Assembly: GCA_001986395.2 (NCBI GenBank)
Contig: MQVO02000030.1
Span: 62,001 to 126,000 of the forward strand
Reading direction: 5' to 3'
Source of the DNA: Irpex lacteus
Lineage: Eukaryota; Basidiomycota; Agaricomycetes; Polyporales; Irpicaceae
Length of the DNA: 64,000 nucleotides
Below are positions 44,452 to 56,880 of the stretch, one piece after another. How positions within the stretch are numbered: the stretch's first letter is position 1; each line of letters opens with the position of its first letter. The notes beneath the pieces were generated by a model that saw only the letters and a list, made by a program, of their open reading frames with translations, had not been told where the DNA came from and ran no database searches. The position numbers and the translations under genes were made by a program.

Positions 44452-47400
44452 GGTCCGAGTTTATTGGGGGATGGGTATTGCGAAGAGCGACCTAAAGTGC
44501 TTGAAAGAGGAGGTTGGATGCGCGACGAGCGAGTGCGAGATGGTGGTCGCAGAGAGAGAAGGAGAGCGCCAGCCGACGCTGTGCACGACCTGTGAGACGT
44601 ATTTGACACACGTCAAGTATCCCTGGTATTCTTATTGGCAGAATGCGAGCGTCGTGTCCACGTTTCTGTCCGTCGGTGATTCCCATTTCCAGGTCAGTGG
44701 TAATACGCGCTCGTAACGACGATTGGGCTGCTGAAGAGGCCGTCGAGTTCGTTCGCAGAGTCTTTGAAGATGCACGCTATCAGAAACGATACACAGGAGG
44801 TGAGACGTACGTAGTCCGATCCTATGACTCGAAGCTCGCCTGCATCGCGGAAGATATTCACAGGCGGTCGGAGTCGAATGTTTGTATTTCTTTGCTTCCG
44901 GACGACGAAGTACCTATGAAGTACGGAAACAAATGATACAGTGTCAGTGTGTATCCATTCAGCGCAAGTAAACATGCAACCGCACCGGTTCAGCCACTCA
45001 TAGCTTCATAAGTCTATCCTGGAAGCAAAGGATAAGTGATAAACAGACGATTGAAGTGATAACAACTCACCGCGATCAGCAGGCTCGAGGGGAAGAACTG
45101 TAGGGACTATGACTGCGAATTGAGGCTATGTGCGAGTGAGACGAAGCAAAGCGAAAAGGCACAAGAGCTTCACGCAACGAAACACCGACAAAGCATTACT
45201 TTGGTCGATACATGTAGGATCCTCCGTGCCACGTCGAGTAACATACAGTGCATACCGACGCACCTGTCATGGATACATATTCGTCAGTGTAGGATCTTCT
45301 CGTGACAACAACCAAAGGGAGACTACTCACACTTTGCGGGCCAATGTGGGCAAGCTCTTCGTTCGTCCTAGCTATACTTCATAAGCTGAAGCGGCTTCAG
45401 GCAGAGCGCATGCCTCCCGCTTACGGTGCACTCAAACGAGGACTGAGTTCTTGATGTGCGCGAGACGATGGGCAGAGCTGGGGAACAGGGAACTCGATCT
45501 CGGCTAATGACAAGCAGCGAGGTGATCATCGGCGTGCATCTTCTCCTTCTTAGAGGTTCATCGGCTGGCCGTCCCACCTCAGGTAGGCTATAGAGTTCGG
45601 AGGGGGCTGGTAATGCAGTGCTGATCTTAGCGACGGTCATGGTAAGAAGACTCCGAGAGCACTTACCTGCAAGCTGGAGGCCCTGCTACGCACTCTAGAG
45701 CAGTGGCCCAGTGACCATGATTCTCTCGTTCTCCGCATCTCCTCTCGTCTACTGCATATCCAGCGAACATACGTCACGGTAAGGGCATGTTTCTAAACAT
45801 ACCAGATGGCCTCAGGCTGCATACAAGCTGGGCTATGACCGTCGTGGATTTGTAGTCTGGCTCTCGAAGCTGAGTCGTTTATGATCGCTGCAACTTTGTA
45901 AAGCATTCTAATCGCTTGATTAAGCCTTTATAGTGTACATACTACTCTGTAGAACGTAGTGGAAGTCAGCTGAAAGAAGTCGGAAATGCAAGTCAAGTCG
46001 AGGTAGTAGACAGATCGACTCACCTCCTAGCTCCCTCATCACGACCACTGCACTCCCATAGCACGTCTGCCTCAGCCATAGTCAATGTCTAACACTCGCC
46101 GTAGGTTGCTGTTGCGACCGTTATAGACGGTGTCATGAAGGTTCGCAGCAAGATGGGTGGTGGCGTCTGTACCGAATCATCGAAGGATCCTCGGGCCGCT
46201 CGCTCTTGCAGCTCAACGCACAACCTCCATGTCTTCGTTTGCTCTTACTCAGTTACAGCTCGGTAAGTGCCTTGCCATACCTCCTCAAGCATCTCTGGAT
46301 CTACTAGAGTCAAGAGATGAACCCTACGCAACAAGACTTGGTCGCCAATGCGTCATGTTCCTCGCTCCCCGAACACGAGCGCAGGGTAACATTACAGTAG
46401 CGACATCGACAATCACAATCTGACACGCACGATGCAACCGTCTCAAGGTGTGTATTGAAGGGAGTAGTGGGCAGGATCGTGTGAGAGGGGAGGTCGTAGA
46501 GGAACTTCCAGTCGGTGCGTCGTCGCTCATTTCGCTGAGAACCTCTCATTGACCTCTTGTACCGTTTCCTCGCCTACTTAGACTTCCCTCAACGCGTTTG
46601 TAGCCCCCGCCCTCTGCATGAACGTGAAAACTCTGCTCACTTGCGCAAACGCGATCTCCCTGTCCACTTGAGACCCATCCCACAACTCGCCCCATCAAGC
46701 CGATCCCTGCCCATATCGTGTAACATCTTCCGCGACCCTTGTCTCTAGTCATCTCTAGACTCCACTTGCTGTCTTCGACTGTCTCCTGCTAGTGGAGTAT
46801 ACACCCTTCCTCTGCTGGCTGTAACGTGCGCGAGGATATTCACGCCAGTCTTCGAAGTTCACCCCGCCAATCCTCTCCCGTTTGAGCCCACGCATCCTCG
46901 GACAGGTAAGGCGGGTTCAAGGACTCCTGTAGAACCTCTTCGATGCCGCGAGCAAGTTGCGTTCGTAGGCACGAGGAACGCCGCCGCCCTCTCTCGCGAT
47001 TCTGGTCTCGTTATCGGTTCAACAAGTAGACTGGCCACGAGTCGACGCGAACGCAAATACGCATACAATCCCTGCTCCATCCCAAAATATGACTGGTCCT
47101 CTTACCGGTACGTTTCCTATCGTCTCGTATTCTGACGATTTTTGCGTAAGCTGATAGACCAGTCAACTTACGTACTCAGACTATCTCGACCGTGGGTCCA
47201 TGCCCGAACGAGTACACTTGCTTTCGCGGTGTGCCACAACCGTCAACGCCACTACGTGATAACAACCGTGTTCCTCTCCCCATCTGACGTCGTACGTCGC
47301 GGTCTCGATCGACGTCATGCGCGACATTTGTACTTTGTGCAGGAGCCATTCGTAGAGCGACTGGCTGGTACCTGCGACTGTGCGAGAAGGACCTGGGAAT

Positions 47401-49581
47401 ACCCCACTACAAGCGACTACGATGCTTCTTCAAGAGCAAGTGAGTTATCTCGTACATCTCGTCTTCTTGCGCTCGTTACTCACGATACCCGTCATTCGTA
47501 CAGAGAGGTGGTTTCTCACAGCGATATACCGTGTTGTCCCCAGACGGTGGACCCCAACATTTTACAGCCAATGACCATAGCCGTCAGTTCTTATCACATT
47601 ACGAGTCACGACATCGTACTGATCACATTTTATTCAGCACTCGTTCCTTTAGTTGCTCGTAACGCTGTGTATATGCCTGCACTCGGCGCGCGCATTGTTA
47701 TGACAAGCTGCACGCTTTGACGCACTCTCCCTCATCGTACCCCGGACCGATCGTACTGTCCTCGTCTTCCGCACTCGCGCCGTTGGCGAAACGTACGTTC
47801 GCTGGTAGCCGTCCACGTAGGATTTGCGTACTAGGCGTACTGGCAACAACAAGCACGAAGCGATCAAGGGTTCGACATCGCAGGTTTCAAGGACATACGG
47901 CCCCATCTTTGAAGTGACAGGGATAGTACGAGAACGAGCATCGGTGACACGAAGCTTCTGTAGAGGGTAGTCGATACGAAACGTCGCAAAAGGTAACTTC
48001 GGACGTCGATGATCAGTAAGTCGAGCGTAGAACATGTATATTACACGACAAATGATATAATGCTATTAAACATGATGAGCACGGAGGAGTACCGGGCCTG
48101 TATGCGAACGTCTCGATATTCACGACGTCCGCCGCTATGTGTTCATGCAGTGTATCCCTCGATGACGATTGCGTTTAGTACTTGGCTGTGGGATACGGTC
48201 TGAAGGTGCTCTACAGGTCACTCGATAGCCTCTATCGTAACACAGAGAGCAGAGAGGGATGCCCGTTGCTAGCTGCTTGGGGTTGAGGCTTGAGACGATA
48301 AGACTGGCACGCGCCGCGATGGACAGCCGGGAGGCCTTTGCAGGCGAGAGAGCAAGCGACGATATGTATCTTGGACAGAGCAAGGTATACTCACCGAGAG
48401 TCCAACGCTCACACGGATCGACACTCTGATGCTCCCAACCGAGCTGTTCGCACCCAAAATCCTGGAGGGTCTGATACCCAGTGAACATGACTAGCATTCC
48501 TAACGCAGGTTCATAACATCAGTACTGTATGAACGCCGAGCAACTGAGTTGTACGGCCATATAATCCAACGATTTTGTTATTGGATGTAGAACTTCGACA
48601 GTCATCCGTCCATATGCACTGACGAGAAGACAATTCGTCGATTTCCTCTCGCTCTGTGTGGTCTTCTGCATGACGTTCGTGTCCACGGCAAAATACTACG
48701 CACGCGAGCTGTCTACGACTTGCTCCGTGTGCATGGTCAAGCCATCTAGCGGTCGAACTCAACGCGCCAGCACATACTCGCGTTCTTCTCCAATTGTCGA
48801 CGGCGTACGTTCCACGAAGTCCTTTCTCTTGTGAATGCCGAGGGAATAAGCGGTTGAGAAAAAAAGTCGGCGAGCAGAGGGGTAGTGAGATTGATTGGGG
48901 TGCCGAGAGTGTGAGGGACGGAGGTGGAAGGGCATTTGCGACGCTTCTTCTTGAGGTGGACGGACTATGAAGGGTGGCGTGACCAATAATGTATGGTGTG
49001 TGAAGCAATCCGTAGAAGAGCACTTTGCTCACGTACTAATCAATCGACTCCACGTCAACCCCAAACGCTACGTTCTTTACGATGAGATACTGTCCTGAGT
49101 CACGGTCAAAACGACCATAACGCTGTCCGATAAGATGCGTGGGTGAGTTCGTCGAGGAGTTTGTAGCGATGTTGTTACTTACCGTTGTCCGACAATCATC
49201 GTATGTCCACCTTTATCTGCATCTCTCGTTCCTCCGTGTTCGATGATGACCCGCCACGATGGGATCGTCTTGGAGCGAAAGGACGTTCGTGCACGGGGCA
49301 AGCTTTGCATGAGTCTACTACATACATATATCAAACGACGAGGGTGATACATGCATACAAGAGCGTTCGCGTATCAAACAGTTGAAGATATGAGATACGG
49401 ACGGGCAGGAAAGCAACATGCAGTCCTCACGCTGGGCTGTACCGTGGCCTTCGAACGTATACAGCTATGGTGGCTTTTGTGAGAGAAAATAAGCAGTCAG
49501 TCCACGGTCGAAGCATACGTAGCTATTCCTGGACTCACCTCTCTCATCGACACCACATCATTTCTCATGAGTGCTACACGC
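44452..49581. other. Array spacer of unit B with degenerate loci Y, Z and P
   Basis: Collinear with 25.4-30.4 and 56.4-61.3 kb but the most eroded. Locus Y is shortened: near 45.82 kb only the AGCTTGTATGCA part of its first exon survives. Locus Z fragments: MKVRSKMGGGVCTESS at 46134, DEPYATRLGRQCVMFLAPR near 46.32 kb, and an exon ending 47439 that encodes RRATGWYLRLCEKDLGIPHY. Locus P fragments on the minus strand: FGVDVESID and VSKVLFYGLLHTPYIIG near 49.0 kb, and MLVMFTGYQTLQDFGCEQLG near 48.46 kb. None forms an intact gene that I can assemble. Confidence 0.45.
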
Positions 49582-49643
49582 TACACACTGCGGGCCACGA
49601 ATCCGGTTGTCAGAAGTGGTGAGCCCACTGATGTGCTCGAGGT

Positions 49644-49898
49644 CAGTGGGAAACCCACTGGAAAAGCGCCCACGTAAAATCAGTGGTTTTCCGATCAGTG
49701 GTTTTCCCACTTGTAAGATCAGTGGTTTTCCCGTTCAGTGGGTGTGTCAGTGGGGTTCCCACTGTGAAATCGTGATGGTCTTCAAACTACTGAACGATGT
49801 GATTAAATGCAATTGGTAGCAATCAGCGGAAATACCGAGGGAACGAAGTGGGAATCCCACTGATACGACCGAAATCAGTGGATATTCCGCTGATTTCG
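49644..49898. repeat. Left cluster of palindromic CAGTGGG motifs
   Basis: Perfect or near-perfect palindromes: CAGTGGGAAACCCACTG at 49644-49660, AGTGGGAATCCCACT at 49847-49861, and a longer near-palindrome at 49870-49898 (CGAAATCAG...CTGATTTCG). Between them lie direct repeats of ATCAGTGGTTTTCC at about 49679-49733. Confidence 0.9.
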
Positions 49899-49965
49899 AT
49901 AGCTAAATTATTCTAAGTACGTAAAAAGAATGGTATATATTATGTAATATTCCTATACCTGTAAT

Positions 49966-50076
49966 GCCCTCGTAGTTCAGTTGTACTGCCGCCCTACGTG
50001 TCATGTATGTTACTCTGCGCAGGTTCGAATCCCGCTTCCTCCTGATTTCGACGGCCGCCGTAGAGCCGTATTTTTT
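49966..50076 (+). ncRNA. tRNA-derived Pol III module (SINE-like or tRNA relic)
   Basis: An A-box-like TAGTTCAGTTG at 49973-49983 and a perfect B box GGTTCGAATCC at 50022-50032 are spaced like those of a tRNA gene. A T6 run at 50071-50076 can act as Pol III terminator. The acceptor ends (GCCCTCG and CTTCCTC) and the D arm do not pair, so this is not a functional tRNA. The central part of the palindrome-rich element may thus be transcribed by Pol III. Confidence 0.6.
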
Positions 50077-50182
50077 GTGTCCATGTCTTAAATCCAGTTA
50101 GAATCAGTGGATTTTCCGCCTTTTATAACCGGTGTCGAAAGGCTCGCAAACGATGCGAAACAGCCAGAAACGCAATATTAAG

Positions 50183-50266
50183 AAGTGGGAAACCCACTTG
50201 TCACAACCCAAAAAATGAGCGCTATCAGTGGTTTACCGGTGGGTTGAAATCAGTGGGTTGCCCACT
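50183..50266. repeat. Right cluster of palindromic AGTGGG motifs
   Basis: AAGTGGGAAACCCACTT at 50183-50199 and AGTGGGTTGCCCACT at 50252-50266, with further single CAGTGG half sites to the right end. Confidence 0.9.
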
Positions 50267-50344
50267 TCGTATGCATGGCCTCCCGACTGATTTCGCAGTG
50301 GATCTCCCACTTCATCCAACCGGGTTCGTGTCCTGCAGTGTACA

Positions 50345-51821
50345 AGCCGTGCGGAGAAATGGCTGAAGAAGGTGGCAGTCCTCGAGGCAGAAGAGAGTGA
50401 GCGGAAGTCGGACCGAGCTCGAGCCAGTTGAGGAAACGCCACCACGGTCGCGGTCCCCCTTTCGCGGCGACCACCATCCGTACATCCTCACTCACTGATC
50501 AGACAGTTCGACCACCTCGACGTATTCTCAACCATGGACCAATCAAGCGAAGATAAGAGAAGATGAGCGTGTCGTGCGGGAGACTATGTTAGGTGTATGG
50601 TACGTCGATCCATCTCTGAGTTGTTTGGACTCGACATCGCTCACGATACCCACAGGCTCTGTACCGTACCGTACTACTGTCGGTGTAATCGCTATACCCA
50701 CTATCTTCTCTGGCTTCTGAATCGCTTTCCACAGGTCAGCGCGTCTCTCATCCATGCCCACCATCCAGACCCGTAGACCCGTGGGATCTCTCGCACAGAT
50801 GACTATGTCTGCGTCTCTTCACACCTTCCCTCACCTTACTTCTATCAAACCAGCCTCTCATACGGATTTGTCGAACACGCCCACCTGATCCGTGGATGTT
50901 ATCTAGACTCGATGGCCGTAGTATTCGAATAACGGTGCGGCACAACGCGTCTCTCCTGTAAGGCTATGAAGACGACTCGGTACGTGCTATTGCCTCTTTT
51001 TATTCACGATATTAACAACTTTTGACTATGAAGATAGCCAAAGCGTTTACACACGCTTTTGGCCTTTACGGACAACGTCCCTGCGTGCTCCCCACCCCTA
51101 TCACTCGTACATCAACGCGACATAGGGCGAAAAAGCCGCATATTCCATTAACATGCAAGCCCATCCCCTCTCGTTCCTGCTTCTCGCTCACTTCTGTGCG
51201 CAGGCACTTCTCCTTCGACCCGCCCTCACATGGCTCCATTCTGTTCTTAGCTTACCCTGTGGAAACTGGCGGAAGCCCCATTGCGGACGCTATTCGTTGG
51301 TTTCCTCTTGTCTACCACCTTTGGCAAGCCTGTGTAAGTCTAGGATCCTCATCGCTGTCAACCGATCCACCCCGGAATGCGAAGGCCAGCTTGCTCATTA
51401 CACGATAGAGTACGCGCGCCGTCAATCATCGTTGAAATGAGGAACCGTCCTGGACAATGAGGCATCGACTAGGTCGTGAGTAGAGATGTGGTACGGGGAA
51501 TGGCCATAAAAGCGGAGAGTCTGAGAGAGACGAACCAAGTGATTAAGGTGCGATCTCTCTCGTACGCTGTTTTCTACGTTGGCTAACCACGCGCGTAGGT
51601 TTTAGACAGGTAGATTACCATCGGCATGTCGTTTCGCATCAAATGAGCAAGCCGCATGTTACTTTCTTGAAATTCGAACAAACAGCATACAATGCTGTAC
51701 AAGCATTCGGACAAAATCAATCAATACAGATAACCGACACAAGACGATCCATCGCCCTTGTCCGAAACAACCTCTTCACAACATGCATAGGGCTTGTCCC
51801 TATTCTCAACGCTTATAATCT
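50345..51821. other. Array spacer downstream of DUF6535 copy C
   Basis: Collinear with the spacers at 19.3, 38.6 and 61.4 kb. The block GGCTATGAAGACGACTCG plus GTACGT recurs at about 50963, followed by AFTHAFGL. It is followed by a plus-strand frame to about 51.4 kb with no recognised domain. Confidence 0.4.
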
Positions 51822-54800
51822 CTAGTCCGCAGGCCTCGCCTCTGTCTTCGCCATCTGCTCCTCGTCTCCAGTACCGGCTTCTACATCTGTGTGAGCGTAA
51901 CCCTTGTCCCTCGTGCTACTTGACCTGTGAGTTCTGTTTCATCTCGCTTTCGGAGAAATTAACTCGGTGACGTACCCTTGGATAGTGTGCGAGTTTCCTG
52001 CCACAATATCATCTGTGCGCTGTGAGTTGTCTTCACCCACGGCATTGTCACAAAGCGAGGGTGTTGTGTCGTTTGACATCGTGTCGGCTTGTGTACCATC
52101 TGCGGTGACCTTCGAGCCATCTTGAGCCTCAGCCAGGCCCTGCGGGAGATATATTAGTGAGTTGCATTGCGTGGTGTGTTCGAGAGTAATCTGTTGCTTA
52201 CCGTTTCAACATGGGAGCTTGTAGACAAACTCCTCGGTGTGGTCTGCCCTTCGGCACTGCTTGGAGTAGCTCCACCCTCTGCCAAAGCTTGGTGCGCAGC
52301 TATGACTGCAAGGCCATCTGTGCCTTGGGCAAGGTCTGCTGGTGGAAGCTATAGAGAGCATGTGGTGAGTGCTTTATTTGCTGGCTTCTCTCAACAGCTC
52401 ACTTACCTCCACAGAATCCACAGAATCCAGCCTTTCACTGTGTGAGGCATCAATGTGTCCTGAATCTTGAGGTGTCGCATGTCTATACCAAATAAAGTCA
52501 AATTCAACCCTCACCGCACTCAGACACTTGAACTCACAACGCAGGTGCTGTTTGTCCAAGCTGGATGCTGTTAGCTGGTTTTGAATTGGTCTGGGAATGT
52601 TGCTTAGTTGCTCCAGTAGTTCTGAATCCAGCTTCTGATAAGGCTCTGGACTCTAAAGGCGATACATCCTGTGACACAGTGTTTGTAGTGAGTCATAGTG
52701 ATTCTCTAAAACTGATGACAACATGAAACTCACAGAGATGCCTCTCTGTGATCCTCCAGCAACACCAAGTTCATCTGCACCAACTCCAGGATCATTTGTG
52801 GTGGGATCTTGGGGACTTTGGGATTGTGGACTTGTCCTGATGCCTTGAACTTCATCATTCTCAGTTCCAGGTGGATACAAGTTTCCTGGATTTCTCCGGT
52901 ACGCCAAAGCCATGGCCAATCCTTTTCTCCTAATCTCAATTTGTTCTTCACTTGACATGTGTGCGATTCGCAATAGCTGAGAATGTTGGCTAGGAATCTG
53001 TGACAAATCCCCTCCCCCTGCATACCAAAGCATGAGGGAGAAATAGTCTGGAAGAGGCAAGGCTTCCTGTGAGGACTCTTCTGTTGGATCAGGCATTTCT
53101 CCCCAGCCAGAACTTGCAAGTTGTTGCAATGCCAGAAGTTCATCTGGTGACAGATAAGTAAATGGCCAAAAATGAAATAATGTATAAGCAAGCCAGATGA
53201 AAGTGCGCTTCCACTGTGCTGCTTCATTGGAAGACCATCTTGGCCTACTGTCCCGATTGGCATGGATCTTGCCATACATCACTCTTGCTGAGAGTAGTGA
53301 GAGCTTCAGGATCTCTATGGCCTTCAGGTTCCTGAAGTCGCTGCTTGCATGGTCCACAATGCTGCGAATCACATTTGACAATCGATAGATATCTAAAGAT
53401 CAAAGCTGTGTGTTAGAAAAATTGAAGTTAGAACGAGCTCTGCTAAACACACTTACCACTTTCATCTGTGTACACAGTATCAAAGATTTGAGATATTATA
53501 GCATAATTAAATATGAGACACTGCTCCACTAGTGTCTTCTGAGCTGATATGTCTTCTTTACTGGTTTGCAAAGCCCACTGAAACTTAAGCTTCAAAGGTG
53601 TATATCGTTCTATCAATCCAAATGATCTAATTCCAGCAGACATAAAACCAGAGGTGCGGTATAAAGCTACAGCAAGGCTGAGCTGCTCAAGATACCGTCT
53701 TTTGATTATGTCAGCTTGTTGTCCAATTCCGGCCAGTTGGCTTTCATCCAGACATAATGGGAGAAGGGGTGCATCTGGGCCTGGAATATGTACAAAGATG
53801 CAGAATGCCCACCAGGCTATAGTTTTCCAATTTTTAGGAAAAGCAACACTACTGGTATCTATCTCAAGATTCTCAGCAAGTTTGGGTACAGCATGAGATC
53901 TGAATATTTGATTGATAACCTCTTGTACCATAGGTGAAAGTGTTCCATACACATTAAAGATGTGCTTCGGATTGATTTCACTGTCCACTACAGGTACACG
54001 GTTGCCAATGATCTCCACAGCAAACTCAATGAGCTGAACCCAATTGGCTTGGCTTTGCTCAAGAGCACTTGTGATAGTAGTCCCAAGCAGGTGATCATCT
54101 GCTTGCAAAGCATCTGCTGCTGCCAGAATCTTCAAGTCATGCTGGAGATTCTTCTGCATGTCCAGTTCCTCTAGCAGGAGGAGCTCATATTTGCGGAATT
54201 GATCATCCAGATCAGAAAAGAGGCTGCAAGCACTGTGTATGATAGAGATGTCAATATGATCATCCATCCAATCAAAGATCCTGTATAGTGTCCACACAAT
54301 ACCATGTGGGATATGCTTCACAATGATATGTGCAACATGAGCATACACATGTTTACGGATAGCACCTGTAATGCCAGCAAGAGCTGGAGTTATGTATGGA
54401 CAGCGGGCAGTGAAGGATGGAGCAATGGTGACCACTAAGAACAGGCATGCCCATGCACCAACTAGTGGAACAGTGGTTTTGCCCAGAGTGGGATGTACAT
54501 CCCGAGTAAAGATGCACAGGCCAGCAAAGAACAAAGCCAGTGATATTTGGAGCAGAAGAGGAAGAGTAGATGCTATCCCAAAAACTCGCCAGGCAGTGAG
54601 GCCGCTGCGGCGGAAATGGCGAACACGCAGTTGGCCCTGTGGCGAGGCAGTGGCAAAGGCCATGTAGGCCCGCAGCCACTGTTTGACAAGGATGGCAAAC
54701 GATGCAGTGGATAAACTGATCACTAGGCTGGCAAACCAGAGGATGTTTATGCGGATGGCAGTGATGGGAGGTTGGAAAGGGGGGGAGGCAGTGGAGGGAG

Positions 54801-56378
54801 TGGACATGGGCATGGAAGCAGATGTTTGATTGGAATCCTGGAGGAGAGGGTAAGAGACAATGACAAAGGCAGTGAGGACCGCAGAGTATAGACCAGTCTA
54901 CAACAGAGATTGTTCATATAAATTCAGTACAAGAAAGGAAGGGAGAGAGTAGAGCAAAGACGTACAAAGGTAAGCAGGGAGTCAATATCTTCCTTGTATC
55001 CACCGATCTCTTGCTGATCAAATTCCTTGAGGGCTTTCTCCACCGCAGCCCAACCAGTGAGCTGTCCAGGCAAGGCTTGTGATCCAGACGGGACTTGCTG
55101 AGCAGCGCTTGACGACTGCTGAGTATCTTGAGGATCCTTCGGAGGTGGGCCAGAAGAGTGACGGTCACGAATGTCTCCAGCATGATTATCCAGCATTCCA
55201 CCTGTGCTGCTTGTGGCTTCAGCGGGAGCTGGATTGGAAGTGTCAGTGGCAGTGGCAGCAGCCACGGAAGCAGCTCTTGCACCACCAGTCACTCCAGAGA
55301 CAGAGGGAGGGGGTTGTGGGTTCTGAGCGCAAGCGCAAGAACAAGCTGTGCACTTGTTGTCATTTGAGGGTAAATGCACGTGCTGAGCAGTTGAGATGCC
55401 AATGCGCGAGAGCAGATTTCCCGCGTGCTTGAGCAGTTCCGCAACTTCTTGAAGTTGGTCAGCGGAACCGCACTCAGCTGCGCCATGAAGGACGGAAGAG
55501 CCTTCGACGGCAGGTACAGAGGTTGCTTGAGTGTCGACAGAGGCCCGAGAAGTGCTGGGGTGAGGCAGCGGCGGCGACAAACCGTGAAGAACGGGGGTTG
55601 TATCAACATTGACGGCACCGGTGCCGTCTGAGCTTGTGTCGATCGCGGCGGGGATAATACTATTGTCGACTGCAGCGGAACCTGGAGTGGGCGTAGAGCT
55701 GCGTGCACTCGACACACCAAAAGGTGTAAGAGTGACGTGGACTCCACCGGTGTCGCTCGAACCCGTCTCGCCCACGGCGGTAGCGGTAACTTTCTCGGCG
55801 GCACCTTGTTCCCGAGAAGGCGTGGTTGTGCACGCACTCGACGAGCTGTGCAACGGAGGAGTAGTACAAGTGTTGGTGATGACGGTGTCGCTTGAGCCCG
55901 TCGCGACTGCAGCTTGCACAGCGAGTTCGCCGAGCACAGCTGAGTCTTGAGACCGCTTGAAGCTGTGTGCACGCCGCGACAGACCATGAAGTTGAGGGAT
56001 CTGAGCGTCGGTGCCGCTTGAGTTCGTCTTGATCACGGCTGAGACAGTAGCGCTGCCGACGAGAGATCGATGAGGGAAAGGAACGGGGCCACTGGCACTC
56101 GACGTAAGAGGAGGCGCAGGAGTGACGTCGACGGCACGCATGCCGCTCGAGCTCGTCTCGACTGTGGCTAGGGCAGCGGCGTCACCAACTCCAGCTGAAT
56201 CCTGAGGAGAGGAGGGACCGTTGGTGCTCAACAAAGCGCCGACGTCGCCGCCCCGCTCTTGAGGCGGAGCGTCTTGCGACGCGAGCGTCGGAGGGACCGC
56301 AGAGTCCGTAGTTTGGGCTTCGAGAGTGCCGCCGGGGTCAACAGTAGAACGAGCGTCGTTTGCGCTGTTTGAAGCCAT
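51822..56378 (-). CDS. DUF6535 membrane protein, array copy C
   Basis: Eight exons on the minus strand: 54966-56378, 53457-54897, 52734-53392, 52538-52668, 52407-52482, 52202-52348, 51976-52139 and 51822-51924, encoding 1377 residues; all phases agree. Start MASNSANDARS matches copies A and B. The frame is open a further 142 codons upstream (to 56804, MASWNLSHS), so a longer N-terminus is possible in this copy. Architecture is as in copies A and B, with CTACSCACAQ before the DUF6535 core and four membrane segments. The end of exon 2 (TSKEDISAQKTLVEQCLIF, then FDTVYTDESG) closely follows copy A, whereas the middle (LFSDLDDQFRKYELLLLEEL) follows copy B. The N-terminal exon differs from both just before the Cys cluster. 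No disabling change is seen. The tail reads TEARPAD. Confidence 0.88.
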
Positions 56379-56880
56379 AATACGAGTTCCTTGAGTTTGA
56401 GTGTTATAAAAAACGAGATTATGTCGTTGGAAGGCGAAGTTCAATGCGAGAGTGAGTCGTTTGAGGTGGTGGTTGCAGAGAGAGAGGAGAGCTGTGCACG
56501 ACGTGAGGAGCGTACGCCTCGTGGTAGCTGCGTGCTGAACGCGGGATATGGGCGCCACGTCAACATTCGCGTGCGTCGGTGATTCCCATTTCCGGGTCGT
56601 GGAGGTACGCGCTCGTGGCCACGTTCTTGGCGCAGCTTGACGAGCAACATCGTTGAGTGAAGCTGAAGAGCATCTGTGAGAAGTGGTATAACTGGGATAT
56701 GCGACGTACGCACCTAGGCTGCGACGCCGTACCAGATTGATGTCATATCCCGGGGCACTCTCCCAGCCAGTTGACGTAGAGTGAGATAAATTCCAGCTTG
56801 CCATGGAATTAGACGAGACCTATAGGCAGCGTGGCGTATGAATGAGGCGGATACGGGGATGGACTACTGTACGTACCCAG

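Larger units (their letters stand above)
49586..50340. mobile_element. 755-bp non-autonomous TIR element rich in CAGTGGG palindromes
   Basis: The ends are inverted copies. The left begins CACTGCGGGCCACGAATCCG and the right, on the opposite strand, begins CACTGCAGGACACGAACCCG. Similarity continues for about 46 bp. TACA flanks both sides (49582-49585 and 50341-50344), a likely short target duplication. The element is absent at the equivalent place in other units, which read ...TACTACAAG... without interruption. No frame inside could encode a transposase. Both subterminal zones are filled with CAGTGG/CCACTG motifs, as expected for transposase-binding repeats of hAT-like elements, but an 8-bp target duplication is not seen, so superfamily is open. 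Confidence 0.8.

Noticed and set aside
49966..50045. A functional tRNA gene
   Set aside because: The A and B boxes and a T-arm are present, but the acceptor stem and D arm do not pair, so I call only a tRNA-derived module.
49644..50266. CRISPR-like array
   Set aside because: The repeats are short palindromes at irregular spacing in a eukaryotic TIR element; there are no uniform spacers or cas genes.
56379..56804. N-terminal extension of DUF6535 copy C starting MASWNLSHS
   Set aside because: The frame is open in copy C but interrupted in copy A, and the region is split by conserved splice-like sites, so the shared ATG at 56378 is preferred.
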